Source: Pseudoalteromonas sp. Scap06 (GTDB taxonomy: Bacteria > Pseudomonadota > Gammaproteobacteria > Enterobacterales > Alteromonadaceae). From it: a stretch of DNA of 64,000 nucleotides. Both the position numbers and the translations under genes were made by a program. Positions 56,740 through 64,000 of this stretch are shown piece after piece; the first letter of the stretch is position 1; every line of letters starts with the position of its first letter. The stretch lies in the NCBI RefSeq assembly GCF_013394165.1, contig NZ_CP041330.1, positions 2,782,501-2,846,500 on the forward strand, read 5' to 3'. The notes under the pieces were generated by a model that saw nothing but the letters and a program-made list of their open reading frames with translations, had not been told where the DNA came from and searched no databases.

Positions 56740-57663
56740 ATGAGCAACGCCACTCCCCCATTTTCAATCTCAGCCAGCATGACTCACAGCATTGCAAATA
56801 TTAGTGAAGCTTTAGGTAAAATCAGTGCCTTATATTCGCCAGCAACTATTGAGCACTATAAGCAACAAAAACTCACCTCTATACAAATGAAAAACTCTGA
56901 ATTTCAATTTACAGTATCTGACCTATCAAGCCCAGATAGCTTATTAGCTCTGCATCGCAGCTTAATGAAAGATCAAAGTGAAAAGTCAGGCCGTTATAGG
57001 GAGCAAGGTCTAGCGTTAAAAAATGGCTTACAAATGGCACCACAGGCAATTCGAGTGCCACAAATGGTAGAAGAGCTATTTGCGTGGTTTAATACAACTA
57101 ACCACCACCCTCTAATCAGTAGTGCAGTATGCCATTATGAATTACAGTTTATTCAACCGGTTGCACAGGGTAATACTGAGTTAGCGTGTGTGTGGCAAAC
57201 CCAACAATTATCACAATGGCATACGCTGTTTTCATTGCTAAACATTCATAACTTAATAGCGGCAACACGCCAACGATACTTTGAAAGCATTAACCTAAGT
57301 ACCAAAACCGGTGACTCATCCGTGTTTATTGAGTACATGTTAGAGACATTACTTTCAGCATTAGATATTTTAGAAAGTGATTTAAAATCAATAACAAAAA
57401 GCCAAACCCCACAACAACCCCCTCAAGTTAAAAACACTATACACTTAGACATACAAGCCCCCCAAGTCATCGCTTTAATAAATGTATTTAACCAAAGCGA
57501 AAAACCATTAAACCGACAAGAGCTACAAAACCAGCTAGGGTTAAAAGATCGAAAACATTTTAGAGAGCGCTATTTAAAACCTGCAATTGATGCAGGCATA
57601 ATCGAAATGACTATTCCCGAAAAACCGAATAGTAAAATGCAGCAATATAGACTTAAAAGTTAG
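56740..57663 (+). CDS. Fic-fold protein with degenerate active-site and inhibitory motifs
   Basis: A 307-residue protein with Fic-family layout: an N-terminal helical part, a Fic core (SGRYREQGLALKNG, VPQMVEELFAWF, then the loop), a FIEYMLETLLSALDIL helix, and a C-terminal winged-helix domain (PLNRQELQNQLGL). The catalytic loop normally reading HPFxxGNGR is QPVAQGNTE (residues 139-147): His, Phe, the second Gly and Arg are all replaced, so AMP transfer is not expected. The N-terminal inhibitory motif [ST]xxxE[GN] reads SIQMKN (47-52), with Lys in place of Glu. It may be a DNA-binding or regulatory relic. No antitoxin gene is adjacent. It may be chromosomal or transposon cargo. Confidence 0.78.
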   Translation: MSNATPPFSISASMTHSIANISEALGKISALYSPATIEHYKQQKLTSIQMKNSEFQFTVSDLSSPDSLLALHRSLMKDQSEKSGRYREQGLALKNGLQMAPQAIRVPQMVEELFAWFNTTNHHPLISSAVCHYELQFIQPVAQGNTELACVWQTQQLSQWHTLFSLLNIHNLIAATRQRYFESINLSTKTGDSSVFIEYMLETLLSALDILESDLKSITKSQTPQQPPQVKNTIHLDIQAPQVIALINVFNQSEKPLNRQELQNQLGLKDRKHFRERYLKPAIDAGIIEMTIPEKPNSKMQQYRLKS

Positions 57664-57674
57664 AAATAAAAAAT

Positions 57675-57696
57675 GCCACTTAAGAGCTTAAGTGGC
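57675..57696. terminator. Symmetric hairpin after the fic-like gene
   Basis: A perfect 10 bp inverted repeat (gccacttaag / cttaagtggc) with a two-base spacer, 11 bp past the stop; A-run upstream, weak T-run downstream, so it may serve both strands. Confidence 0.6.
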
Positions 57697-57958
57697 AGGT
57701 TTAATAAGCCGCGCTGAGCGACTTTTTTGTATTCTGCTATTAAAAAATGAGACAAAGGGTTGCTCAAACCCTAGTTTTTAACCTTTAAAAAATCAAAAAC
57801 CTGACATTATAAAAAGAGGCAAGAAATATAGAATTTTTTTGTGTCATAAATCTTTGCTCTCGCCCTGCAAAAAGTCACGATTAGATCCATGCTTTTGCTA
57901 TAGTTTTAAAAGACTATTTTTTATCATACGTTACCATATCCATCTACAGGTAATGCTT
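57697..57958. other. Non-coding gap holding the probable left boundary of the Tn7-like element
   Basis: AT-rich, no open frame I trust. Two sites begin with the TGT trinucleotide that starts Tn7-family ends: 57728 (tgtattctgctattaa) and 57840 (tgtgtcataaatctttg), each preceded by a T-run. Short related strings (ttgctcaaaccc, ttgctctcgccc, ttttgctatag) recur but are too degenerate to call TnsB-binding sites. The opposite end is outside the window, so the boundary cannot be proved here. Confidence 0.35.
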
Positions 57959-58276
57959 ATGAACACCATAATAACTGATTGGTTTTTTGTCACCATCATG
58001 GATAAAGATCAACATATAGGTGATGTTATTTGGGGAATAGTAGAGGAAGACAATTCTTACCGCTTTTTTAAAGGGGATTATGTATCTACCAGCCGAGTTG
58101 TAGAAATTAATTATGCCAACAGATTTGCTAAAACTTGCTCTGGAAGTCTATATCAGCTTCAAGGAAATGGAAAAAAGGCCATCATAGACATTGATGACTT
58201 TGAATTACTAAGATCTGGTTTCAGCCCGATACAAATTAGAGCCTTAAACAAGGTAGGCTCAAGATTCCCTCATTAG
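57959..58276 (+). CDS. Hypothetical small protein convergent with the tniQ operon
   Basis: A 105-residue protein; I do not recognise a named function. The start is ATG 57959 (AGG eight bases upstream; earlier in-frame residues are non-coding in character). Visible pattern: DWFFVTIMDKDQHIGDVIWG, then YRFFKGDYVSTSRVVEI, then SGSLYQLQGNG and a C-terminal helix SGFSPIQIRALNKVG. The F-x-x-GDYVxTS and YxLxGxG pattern resembles small uncharacterised proteins, such as those called DUF6957, that I recall from plasmids and islands. Its stop is 15 bp from the convergent stop of the large tniQ. No signal peptide or membrane span. Probably transposon-borne. Confidence 0.65.
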   Translation: MNTIITDWFFVTIMDKDQHIGDVIWGIVEEDNSYRFFKGDYVSTSRVVEINYANRFAKTCSGSLYQLQGNGKKAIIDIDDFELLRSGFSPIQIRALNKVGSRFPH

Positions 58277-58291
58277 TTGGGATTCATAAAT

Positions 58292-59710
58292 TTACGGGCG
58301 TTTTCGTTTTGACTTTGGGGGAATTGGCGAAGTTTTAGCTGGCAAAATGTCTTCCAACATTAGCTTGTCATGATTGTAAATCATAAAAAACTCAGCATTG
58401 TAGTGTTTTTTAATGTCTTTTCTAAGCCAATCAGGATGGGCTTTCACTGCCGATTTTAATACTGTTAGTGCAGAATCAAGTTTTTTTTGATGTCTCAATT
58501 TTTTCCGCCACAAACTCAAGCCTTTAGTACGGCAGAAAATATGCTCAATAGTTGATGGTTTTAGCGATAGTTGAGTAGATATTTCTTCTATCGTGTATCC
58601 ATAAAAACCTTTAATAACCACTTTCCTAATTATTTCATCAGGCAAATGCATTGAGTTTGATTCGTGGTGTATTCCATTTAACTCCAGTAACTTGCGGATA
58701 TAACAACGACTGATACCCAAAGTTTTTTCAATTAAATTCATACTTTGCCCCGCCTCCGCTAACTTCAAAATATCCTTATCAAAGTTACTTTTTGAGTTGC
58801 AGGTAATATTGGGGTAATGACATGATTCCTTCTTCAAGTTTTCCATCCAGCATAAAACTAAGAAATACTTTAATGGGTGGGCGGGAGTTCTCGTTTTTAC
58901 TCGGAGCATAGGTCCAACAAAATCAAACGATTGGACTGAGATGGGTATGCCTAATGGTACATTAGCACTCAATCCTTTCCAAAACCTCCTCAACTCTGTT
59001 GTTAACTGTTCATACTTCAATTGACCTGATTGAGTAATAAACCCCAACGTTTTTAAGTTTTGAGTTATTACATCAATAGATTCACGTTGAAAGTGCTCTT
59101 GTTTATACTCTTGAAACTTTCTAATCGAAAATTCAGAAAACAAAACATCTACTCTGTTTGCTTTTTGACTATCGCCCACAAATAAGGGGAGTGACAGACG
59201 CCTATCTAAATGCAAATCGTCATTTCTTATCCCCTCCAACAGGCAATGGTGAATTACACATGCTGTCATTCCGGGTATTTGGTGTTCTATATGCCAGTAA
59301 CTTGTACCATATGTTATTAAGTCATGGCTTGCACATTCTGGGCAATATTTGTGACCTGCGAATAGCTTTAATCCATATTGTGGTGTCATAGATAAATGAA
59401 ATGGCGAGCCTTTCTCACCGAGAATTGAACGATAAAGTTTACTAGATTGCGGTGACTTCAGAGTTGCATCAAAAATAGGGAACAACGTTCTGTTATTTAT
59501 GGTTAGATGTAATGACTCTTCAAAATAGTGAGCAAATTTTTCGAGTGCATTTGGCAAATAGGGATGGATGCGTTTCTTATTTACGTCAAAAACATTTGAA
59601 ACTAGTGTGTTGTGATTAAAAAGGCCAGATATAGCATGATATCGAGATACCACACTATATACTGTTTCACCTTCAAACATTTTAAAAACTGGCAATAAGC
59701 TCATTGGCAT
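58292..59710 (-). CDS. TniQ/TnsD-family target-site selector, long form
   Basis: A 472-residue TniQ-domain protein like TnsD of Tn7. The N-terminal TniQ signature (GETVYSVVSRYHAISG) leads to the CCCH zinc motif: C123 and C126 (YCPECASHDL), C151 and H154 (GMTACVIHH), the same spacing I know for TnsD. Adjacent YGTSYWHIEHQIPG is conserved. The C-terminal half holds two helix-turn-helix-like units (ILKLAEAGQSMNLIEKTLGIS; EEISTQLSLKPSTIEHIF) and a basic tail ending KRKRP, suited to specific attachment-site DNA. The start overlaps the shorter tniQ by 29 bp. It probably directs insertion to a fixed chromosomal site. Confidence 0.9.
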   Translation of the reverse strand: MPMSLLPVFKMFEGETVYSVVSRYHAISGLFNHNTLVSNVFDVNKKRIHPYLPNALEKFAHYFEESLHLTINNRTLFPIFDATLKSPQSSKLYRSILGEKGSPFHLSMTPQYGLKLFAGHKYCPECASHDLITYGTSYWHIEHQIPGMTACVIHHCLLEGIRNDDLHLDRRLSLPLFVGDSQKANRVDVLFSEFSIRKFQEYKQEHFQRESIDVITQNLKTLGFITQSGQLKYEQLTTELRRFWKGLSANVPLGIPISVQSFDFVGPMLRVKTRTPAHPLKYFLVLCWMENLKKESCHYPNITCNSKSNFDKDILKLAEAGQSMNLIEKTLGISRCYIRKLLELNGIHHESNSMHLPDEIIRKVVIKGFYGYTIEEISTQLSLKPSTIEHIFCRTKGLSLWRKKLRHQKKLDSALTVLKSAVKAHPDWLRKDIKKHYNAEFFMIYNHDKLMLEDILPAKTSPIPPKSKRKRP

Positions 59711-60626
59711 ACTCTTTCTCTAAGCCCAACTCCTTTCTTTTCCAAAATAGAGCGACTAGCCAAAATACAGGGTCAACATACTTACTCGTCGCACCGCTAG
59801 CTAAAGCATTTACTATTTTTCTTTTATGACAACCGTGAGGCGACGAGTAGTAACTAAATAAAGATGACAAAAAGCTTGCCCCTAGATCGACTTCTAGCTC
59901 TATCTCAAGTGTGTCCGTAAGAGATTTATCAGGCTTTATCGACTTGCTATCTGAACCACATATTTTCCAAAACTCACTTTTTAACATAAAGAGACGTTCG
60001 CTATCCTTTGATGCTAAATCATATAAATTGGAACAGAACTCACTAAACAAATAATGTGTAGGGGTGGTTGTCTCCAATAACAGTTCCCAATCATCCACTT
60101 GATGAGGTAAGTGCAAGGAGTCTAAGGTTCGTCCTTTTTTTTTGGGAACGAGCAAGGGAGTGGCATGCTTATTACAGACGCTGACACCGTGAAGTTGATG
60201 TTTCACGTGCCAATATGATGCACCATATATATTAAGATCTTCTTCTATACAGTTAGGACAAGCTTTCCAACGAACCACGTTGCTAGTCACTCCAGAATTG
60301 TGAACTCCATGAAGTTTTGCAGGAACTTGAGTTAGATGAATCCGACTTTTGAAGTATTTATATCTATCATGGTCTATGGATAAAACCCAAAGAGGAAACT
60401 CAGTTGCTTGCTGTGCAATTTGGGGATTATCAAAGGTGCGAGCATTCAGCTTGCAAACCTTTTGACAAGATTTTGATAGCGGTATATTCGTTTGTAGTTC
60501 ACTAGCCTTGACCCCGAACTCTTTAAAGTATGTATGCTTTTCTGGTGCTCCAGATAACCAATAGCGCCTTAGCCACCAACTATAAATGTGCTCACCGGGT
60601 AAAATTGATAAGTAAAATGGGATCAT
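59682..60626 (-). CDS. tniQ: TniQ-family target selector, short form
   Basis: A 314-residue TniQ-domain protein. The N-terminus PGEHIYSWWLRRYWLSG is the TniQ start; the CCCH zinc motif is C123 and C126 (KACPNCIEEDLN) with C151 and H154 (GVSVCNKHATPLL). It lacks the long C-terminal DNA-binding repeats of its neighbour. Its ATG overlaps the tnsC stop (ATGA) and its end overlaps the long tniQ by 29 bp, so all are translationally coupled. In elements with two selectors the short TniQ often serves a second pathway, such as mobile-element or RNA-guided targeting; which applies here is unknown. Confidence 0.9.
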   Translation of the reverse strand: MIPFYLSILPGEHIYSWWLRRYWLSGAPEKHTYFKEFGVKASELQTNIPLSKSCQKVCKLNARTFDNPQIAQQATEFPLWVLSIDHDRYKYFKSRIHLTQVPAKLHGVHNSGVTSNVVRWKACPNCIEEDLNIYGASYWHVKHQLHGVSVCNKHATPLLVPKKKGRTLDSLHLPHQVDDWELLLETTTPTHYLFSEFCSNLYDLASKDSERLFMLKSEFWKICGSDSKSIKPDKSLTDTLEIELEVDLGASFLSSLFSYYSSPHGCHKRKIVNALASGATSKYVDPVFWLVALFWKRKELGLEKEYANELIASF

Positions 60627-62017
60627 AGCGGTACGTACGCCCCATCTTCGTTGTATTCAATGTCACTCACTTCTATCAACATATCTTTTTCAAGACGTTT
60701 TAAAATTCGAGCTTCTGTTTGGGTTGGCGTGTATTCCGGCAAATATATTTTAATTTCGTTAAGTAGCTCTTTAGCTAACTTTCCTTTTGGTTTTTGACTT
60801 GCTGCACATTTAAACAGCTTTTTTAAAGTTGGCTCTATTGCTTTTTCTATTTGATCTTTTAAATTAAAAATGTCGTCGAACAAATCATTCATTCCTAATT
60901 TAAGAGCCAAAATAGCTGGTTTAAGTAGCTTAAATTTAGTGTCGTAAACGTGCTTTAAATCTTCAACGGTAATAGAGTTCTTTTGATTTCTTATCGCATA
61001 AACATTGGCTTGAGAAATCAAATGAAAAAGGCAGTGCGGTACGCCTCGTGTGCACTCGTAAATAGCATTTCTGATGTCATCAGTTAATTCTAGAGGACTA
61101 GGTATTAATTGATAAGACCATGCGTATTCAACCAATAGTTCCCAGTCTTCTTCGTCTTGCTGAAAGTTGATTAAGTCAACTGGAAGCCCCAATCTTCGCA
61201 AATTACTAAATTCAGTTTTAAATGTTTTTATTGCCTTGGTTGTTCCTATGTTGATAACGGGAATTTTGGCAATATTCGTCATGTCCTGCATCAAACGGAA
61301 TATTTTTTCTTTGTCTCCGCCACTAGCAAAAGATAGATTCTGTACCTCATCAAATATAAGTAGTCCTAAACCCAAACTTGAACAGGCGGCAACGATATTG
61401 TCGATTGTATCTTCGACCTTTTTGCCTTTAGTAATTTTAAAATCTTTACTCCTACCATCTTTTGTGAATTTATCTATTTCACAAATTATTCTTTTACAAA
61501 CCGCATCAGGACTAGCATTTGGTGGAATATCAACTTTGAGATAGACAATCTGCTGAAAGTCCAGACCGTATTTACCGCTTTTTGTATGCGAGTGACTTTG
61601 TTCAAATACACCTAATATTGTATCCATAAGCGTTGATTTTCCCGTGCCTGAAAGTCCAGTAAGAATCATGCATTCAGAGGATGTTTTCTTTATCTTTATT
61701 TGCTTTGTTGATATCAGATTGTTGTACCTCTGTTGCTCTTCAGATAACGGGTTACGAGACATAAACCCGGCCATTAAAACATTGTAAAGGTCACAATATG
61801 TTTCGTAGTACATACCAGTGGGTGAAACAGTCTTCATTAAAGAAAGTGCCTCTAACTCTTTGTCATAATCAAGATATTCGTCAATATCATCGGGCACCGT
61901 AATTTCGTCAGTTACCAGCTCCTCAAACTCAGCCTCGCTTAATCTGGGGTGAATTGCTTCTGCTAACGGGTTGCCCCGTAAGCTTCGTGTTTTAATGTTT
62001 TGATAATTAACTGTCAT
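60623..62017 (-). CDS. tnsC: TnsC-family AAA+ transposition regulator
   Basis: A 464-residue ATPase that links the target selector to the TnsB transposase. Walker A is LTGLSGTGKST near residues 119-129 and Walker B is LLIFDEVQN near 219-227; a sensor-like IGTTKAIKTF segment follows, then a helical lid with RGVPHCLFHL. The start is ATG 62017 with AGAGGT upstream; the longer frame to 62083 has no ribosome-binding site and lies inside tnsB. It overlaps tnsB by 11 bp and the short tniQ by 4 bp. It is longer than the ~300-residue TniB of Tn5053-type elements, favouring Tn7-type TnsC. Confidence 0.92.
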   Translation of the reverse strand: MTVNYQNIKTRSLRGNPLAEAIHPRLSEAEFEELVTDEITVPDDIDEYLDYDKELEALSLMKTVSPTGMYYETYCDLYNVLMAGFMSRNPLSEEQQRYNNLISTKQIKIKKTSSECMILTGLSGTGKSTLMDTILGVFEQSHSHTKSGKYGLDFQQIVYLKVDIPPNASPDAVCKRIICEIDKFTKDGRSKDFKITKGKKVEDTIDNIVAACSSLGLGLLIFDEVQNLSFASGGDKEKIFRLMQDMTNIAKIPVINIGTTKAIKTFKTEFSNLRRLGLPVDLINFQQDEEDWELLVEYAWSYQLIPSPLELTDDIRNAIYECTRGVPHCLFHLISQANVYAIRNQKNSITVEDLKHVYDTKFKLLKPAILALKLGMNDLFDDIFNLKDQIEKAIEPTLKKLFKCAASQKPKGKLAKELLNEIKIYLPEYTPTQTEARILKRLEKDMLIEVSDIEYNEDGAYVPL

Positions 62018-64000
62018 TTTTTTTACCTCTATTATTAGTTTTCTCTCTATTCTCCCGTATTCTTCTAGCGCGAGCAGACTCAATAGGTGCGCTATTGTTA
62101 TCCGTTAATCTTGATTGACTAGTCTCAACTTCTTGTACTTCAACTAATCGATATTGATCAGCTAAGTACATAGAATGCCTAGCCTGATCTTGTTCTATTT
62201 CGCGTTCGATATGAACGTTACGATGTTCTTTGATGGGTTGAGTATTTGCGTCATTGACCGTGATTTTTTCCTGCTCCAACCTTGCATTAGCTTGAAGGTC
62301 TTCGATCAAGGCTCTGGTTTTACCTTGCTTAGCTTTATGGTTTTTTATTATTTGCTTGTTTTCTTCATGAATGATGTCTTGTTCAGCTTCAATTTCTTCA
62401 ACAGAAACATGTTTAAACAGACTTCCATTTTGAATTGCAGGTTGAAAACCATCAGGTGTTTCAATAAATATTACGTCCATTGAGTGACGCATATAGCGAC
62501 ACGGTAGTTTTGGTGAAGTCCCTCCTTTTTTCTGATATTCATTAGCTTTGGTCCATTCGCACGTATATTTTTGTTTGAACCCTTTGAGCGAAATATGAGT
62601 TGGCAAACATGTCACCTCTCCTACTTCGAGCAAGCTACCATATAGCTCGAAATCATTAACATGCTTTAAATAACCAGCTCTATTTCGCTTGTCCCAATCC
62701 CAAACCTGACCGGGAATTTGTTTTACACCATCCATGTACATTTCTTTAGAGAGTTCTATTCCTTTATTTAACGAGTAATTGTTATAAATGATGATGTAAG
62801 TGATCAAAATTTGATAAAGCTCATTTATGTTTAATAAAGCTTTTTGTCTCAATAACCTTTTTATGTGCGATGGAACGTTGTTTGGGCTATATCCGTCAAC
62901 CTGCCCCTTAACAGCATCATGTAACAGCCGAAAGGCTCTCTCAACCAACCCCTTATCGTGAGAATGACCTTCTTGATTAAATTGAACAGAAATATGCGCA
63001 TCTCTCGAATAGCACCTAGACAATTCTGCTGCCATTTCTGCATTATCACAGCCAATATTCCTGCACTTGCCTTCTTGTTTCCAATCGTTAGGCCCTATTT
63101 CAATACCTACCTCTTTGCAGAATTGCTGTTTATTCCTAAATGTATTGAACATAATTGCTCTTGCCGTATCGGCAGAAGGATTTTTTAGTGTGATATACAA
63201 ACCTACGAAAGTACGAGAACTCATATCACGAACGACATATACAGTTGCTTTACCTACTCTCCTTTTTCGCGTTGGGTCAAACTGACAAACCAGTTCGACG
63301 TCATACGGGGTTTCGTCAACCTGATAGTAGTAACCAATACCTTTGTCATAGTAATAATGTAGTGTCCCTTCAAGCGCTGTGTGGTTTTTAGCTACTTCCG
63401 CTGAACGTCCCTTAGCTTTATCTATTTTTTTCTTATTTTTGTTACGGTACTTTCTGGCAATGTTTCTAAATTGCCACTCAGTAATTAATCGATCTTCACC
63501 CCATCGCTCATATGATCGCCTTTTTGTTTCAGGGTTATAGCTTTGGTAGCTATAAGATTCATCCAGACATTTTTGATAGACCGTATCCAAATACATTGAT
63601 GGATCACTTTTTTTATAATGCTTGTTCAGTGCAGCAATAACATTACGCTCATCTTTTTCTGTGGCAACGCGCCCGAAACCTGAGTTAGGTCCCGGCTTTG
63701 AAGTGTAATTTCTATTAATAGTTTGGCCTGTCCCGGGAGAACGTAAAAATATGTTGGGGTTACACCCTGAACGAAAGTACTTCCAGAGATCTCGATACAC
63801 TTGTGCTCTGGAGCATGTTTTATCACCAGCTTTCATGGCCTGCTTAATCAATCCTTTGCCATAAGGATCAATAACAAATTCTTCTAAATTGTCTAAAATA
63901 GGTCGAAGTCTTTCGACTTTTTCATCCCTCTTTTTCTTCTGATGTTCAAGCACAAAAGAGTCGGGAATAGTCATGTATTTTGGCAACCCAAGTGTTCCTA
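62007..64000 (-). CDS. tnsB: TnsB-family DDE transposase (5'-truncated by the window edge)
   Basis: Retroviral-integrase-superfamily transposase that joins transposon ends to target DNA. Counting from the TTG at 63986, the catalytic triad is D224 (YYYQVDETPYDVEL), D314 (NIGCDNAEMAAEL) and E349 (SHDKGLVERAF). Helix-turn-helix regions precede it (QVYRDLWKYFRSGCNPN), and a beta-barrel plus a charged C-terminal tail follow. In Tn7 TnsB about 65 residues precede the equivalent of residue 10, and the frame here is open to the last base (GTLG before the TTG), so the true start is very likely beyond 64000. It overlaps tnsC by 11 bp. Confidence 0.93.
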   Translation of the reverse strand, partial: GTLGLPKYMTIPDSFVLEHQKKKRDEKVERLRPILDNLEEFVIDPYGKGLIKQAMKAGDKTCSRAQVYRDLWKYFRSGCNPNIFLRSPGTGQTINRNYTSKPGPNSGFGRVATEKDERNVIAALNKHYKKSDPSMYLDTVYQKCLDESYSYQSYNPETKRRSYERWGEDRLITEWQFRNIARKYRNKNKKKIDKAKGRSAEVAKNHTALEGTLHYYYDKGIGYYYQVDETPYDVELVCQFDPTRKRRVGKATVYVVRDMSSRTFVGLYITLKNPSADTARAIMFNTFRNKQQFCKEVGIEIGPNDWKQEGKCRNIGCDNAEMAAELSRCYSRDAHISVQFNQEGHSHDKGLVERAFRLLHDAVKGQVDGYSPNNVPSHIKRLLRQKALLNINELYQILITYIIIYNNYSLNKGIELSKEMYMDGVKQIPGQVWDWDKRNRAGYLKHVNDFELYGSLLEVGEVTCLPTHISLKGFKQKYTCEWTKANEYQKKGGTSPKLPCRYMRHSMDVIFIETPDGFQPAIQNGSLFKHVSVEEIEAEQDIIHEENKQIIKNHKAKQGKTRALIEDLQANARLEQEKITVNDANTQPIKEHRNVHIEREIEQDQARHSMYLADQYRLVEVQEVETSQSRLTDNNSAPIESARARRIRENREKTNNRGKKNDS

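Larger units (their letters stand above)
57700..64000. mobile_element. Tn7-like transposon, transposition module (partial, right side outside the window)
   Basis: The minus-strand run tnsB-tnsC-tniQ-tniQ (58292 to beyond 64000) is a Tn7-family transposition core, with a convergent 105-residue gene at its left edge. Family knowledge predicts tnsA just to the right of the window. In Tn7 the tnsA end faces the attachment gene and cargo lies beyond the last tns gene, so here cargo would be to the left, where only the 105-residue gene is clearly available; the fic-like and S9 peptidase genes could also be cargo. Left border uncertain; start given as the earliest likely position. No Cas genes, CRISPR or tnsE seen. 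Confidence 0.75.

Noticed and set aside
56740..57663. Attachment-site gene of the Tn7-like element
   Set aside because: In Tn7 the attachment gene borders the tnsA end. That end lies to the right of the window, so the fic-like gene is on the wrong side unless this element is arranged differently.
57839..57958. N-terminal extension of the 105-residue gene (40 extra residues)
   Set aside because: No Shine-Dalgarno precedes the earlier start, the residues have non-coding character, and a well-spaced site supports ATG 57959.
57700..64000. CRISPR-associated transposon (CAST)
   Set aside because: Paired TniQ proteins and TnsBC are compatible with it, but I see no cas5/6/7/8 gene and no spaced direct repeats in the visible part. 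It cannot be claimed without the sequence to the right.
58292..64000. Tn5053/Tn402-type tni element
   Set aside because: There is no resolvase (tniR) or res site, the ATPase is too long for TniB, and the selectors show TnsD-type CCCH motifs with Tn7-type gene coupling.

Overview
The window looks like chromosome from a marine gammaproteobacterium of the Alteromonadales, most like Pseudoalteromonas. This rests on protein flavour, AT-rich codon use and gene order (rsmE-gshB-yqgE-ruvX; pilTU-yggS-proC-yggT-rdgB-hemW; lptD-surA-pdxA-rsmA-apaG-apaH; rpmBG-radC-coaBC-slmA). The assignment is inferred from familiarity, not from a database search. I see no rRNA, tRNA, CRISPR array or prophage.

Layout. 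0-10 kb: housekeeping genes for rRNA methylation, glutathione, type IV pilus retraction (pilT, pilU), PLP homeostasis, proline synthesis, NTP cleansing and a HemW-type radical SAM protein. 10-17.4 kb: a DUF885 lipoprotein, a SIMPL protein, a large acyl-CoA synthetase/GNAT fusion of the protein acetyltransferase (Pat) type and a voltage-gated K+ channel. 17.4-31.6 kb: a signalling block with a 1501-residue propeller-PAS-GGDEF-EAL receptor and an overlapping pair of hybrid histidine kinase and REC-GGDEF response regulator; small conserved proteins and a 2-hydroxyacid dehydrogenase lie between them. 31.6-47.2 kb: PhoH-family ATPase, RapA, RluA, then the djlA-murU-amgK cluster (DnaJ-type co-chaperone and peptidoglycan recycling) divergent from the outer-membrane assembly and ribosome maturation operon that starts with lptD. 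47.5-57.7 kb: a chemoreceptor with a possible sigma-28 promoter, ribosomal proteins L28 and L33, radC, coaBC, slmA, a long S9 peptidase and a Fic-fold protein whose catalytic and inhibitory motifs both look lost.

57.7-64.0 kb: the accessory part. A tightly overlapped minus-strand operon encodes a Tn7-like transposition module: a TnsB-type DDE transposase (running off the right edge), a TnsC-type AAA+ regulator and two different TniQ/TnsD-family target selectors (314 and 472 residues), both with a CCCH zinc motif. A convergent 105-residue protein of unknown function lies at its left edge. No tnsA, tnsE, cas gene or CRISPR is visible here; tnsA would be expected beyond position 64000. Two selectors on one TnsBC core suggest two targeting routes, and this is the strongest candidate for an interesting system in the window.

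Repeats. Two near-identical copies of a 263-264 bp MITE-like element lie at 2510-2773 and 13393-13655. They have about 18 bp terminal inverted repeats, flanking TA dinucleotides and two nested inverted repeats, so each could fold into a cloverleaf. A degraded relative lies at 3300-3450. A second MITE-like family is at 49734-49900, and a perfect 8-unit heptanucleotide tandem repeat lies at 53672-53727 upstream of the S9 peptidase.
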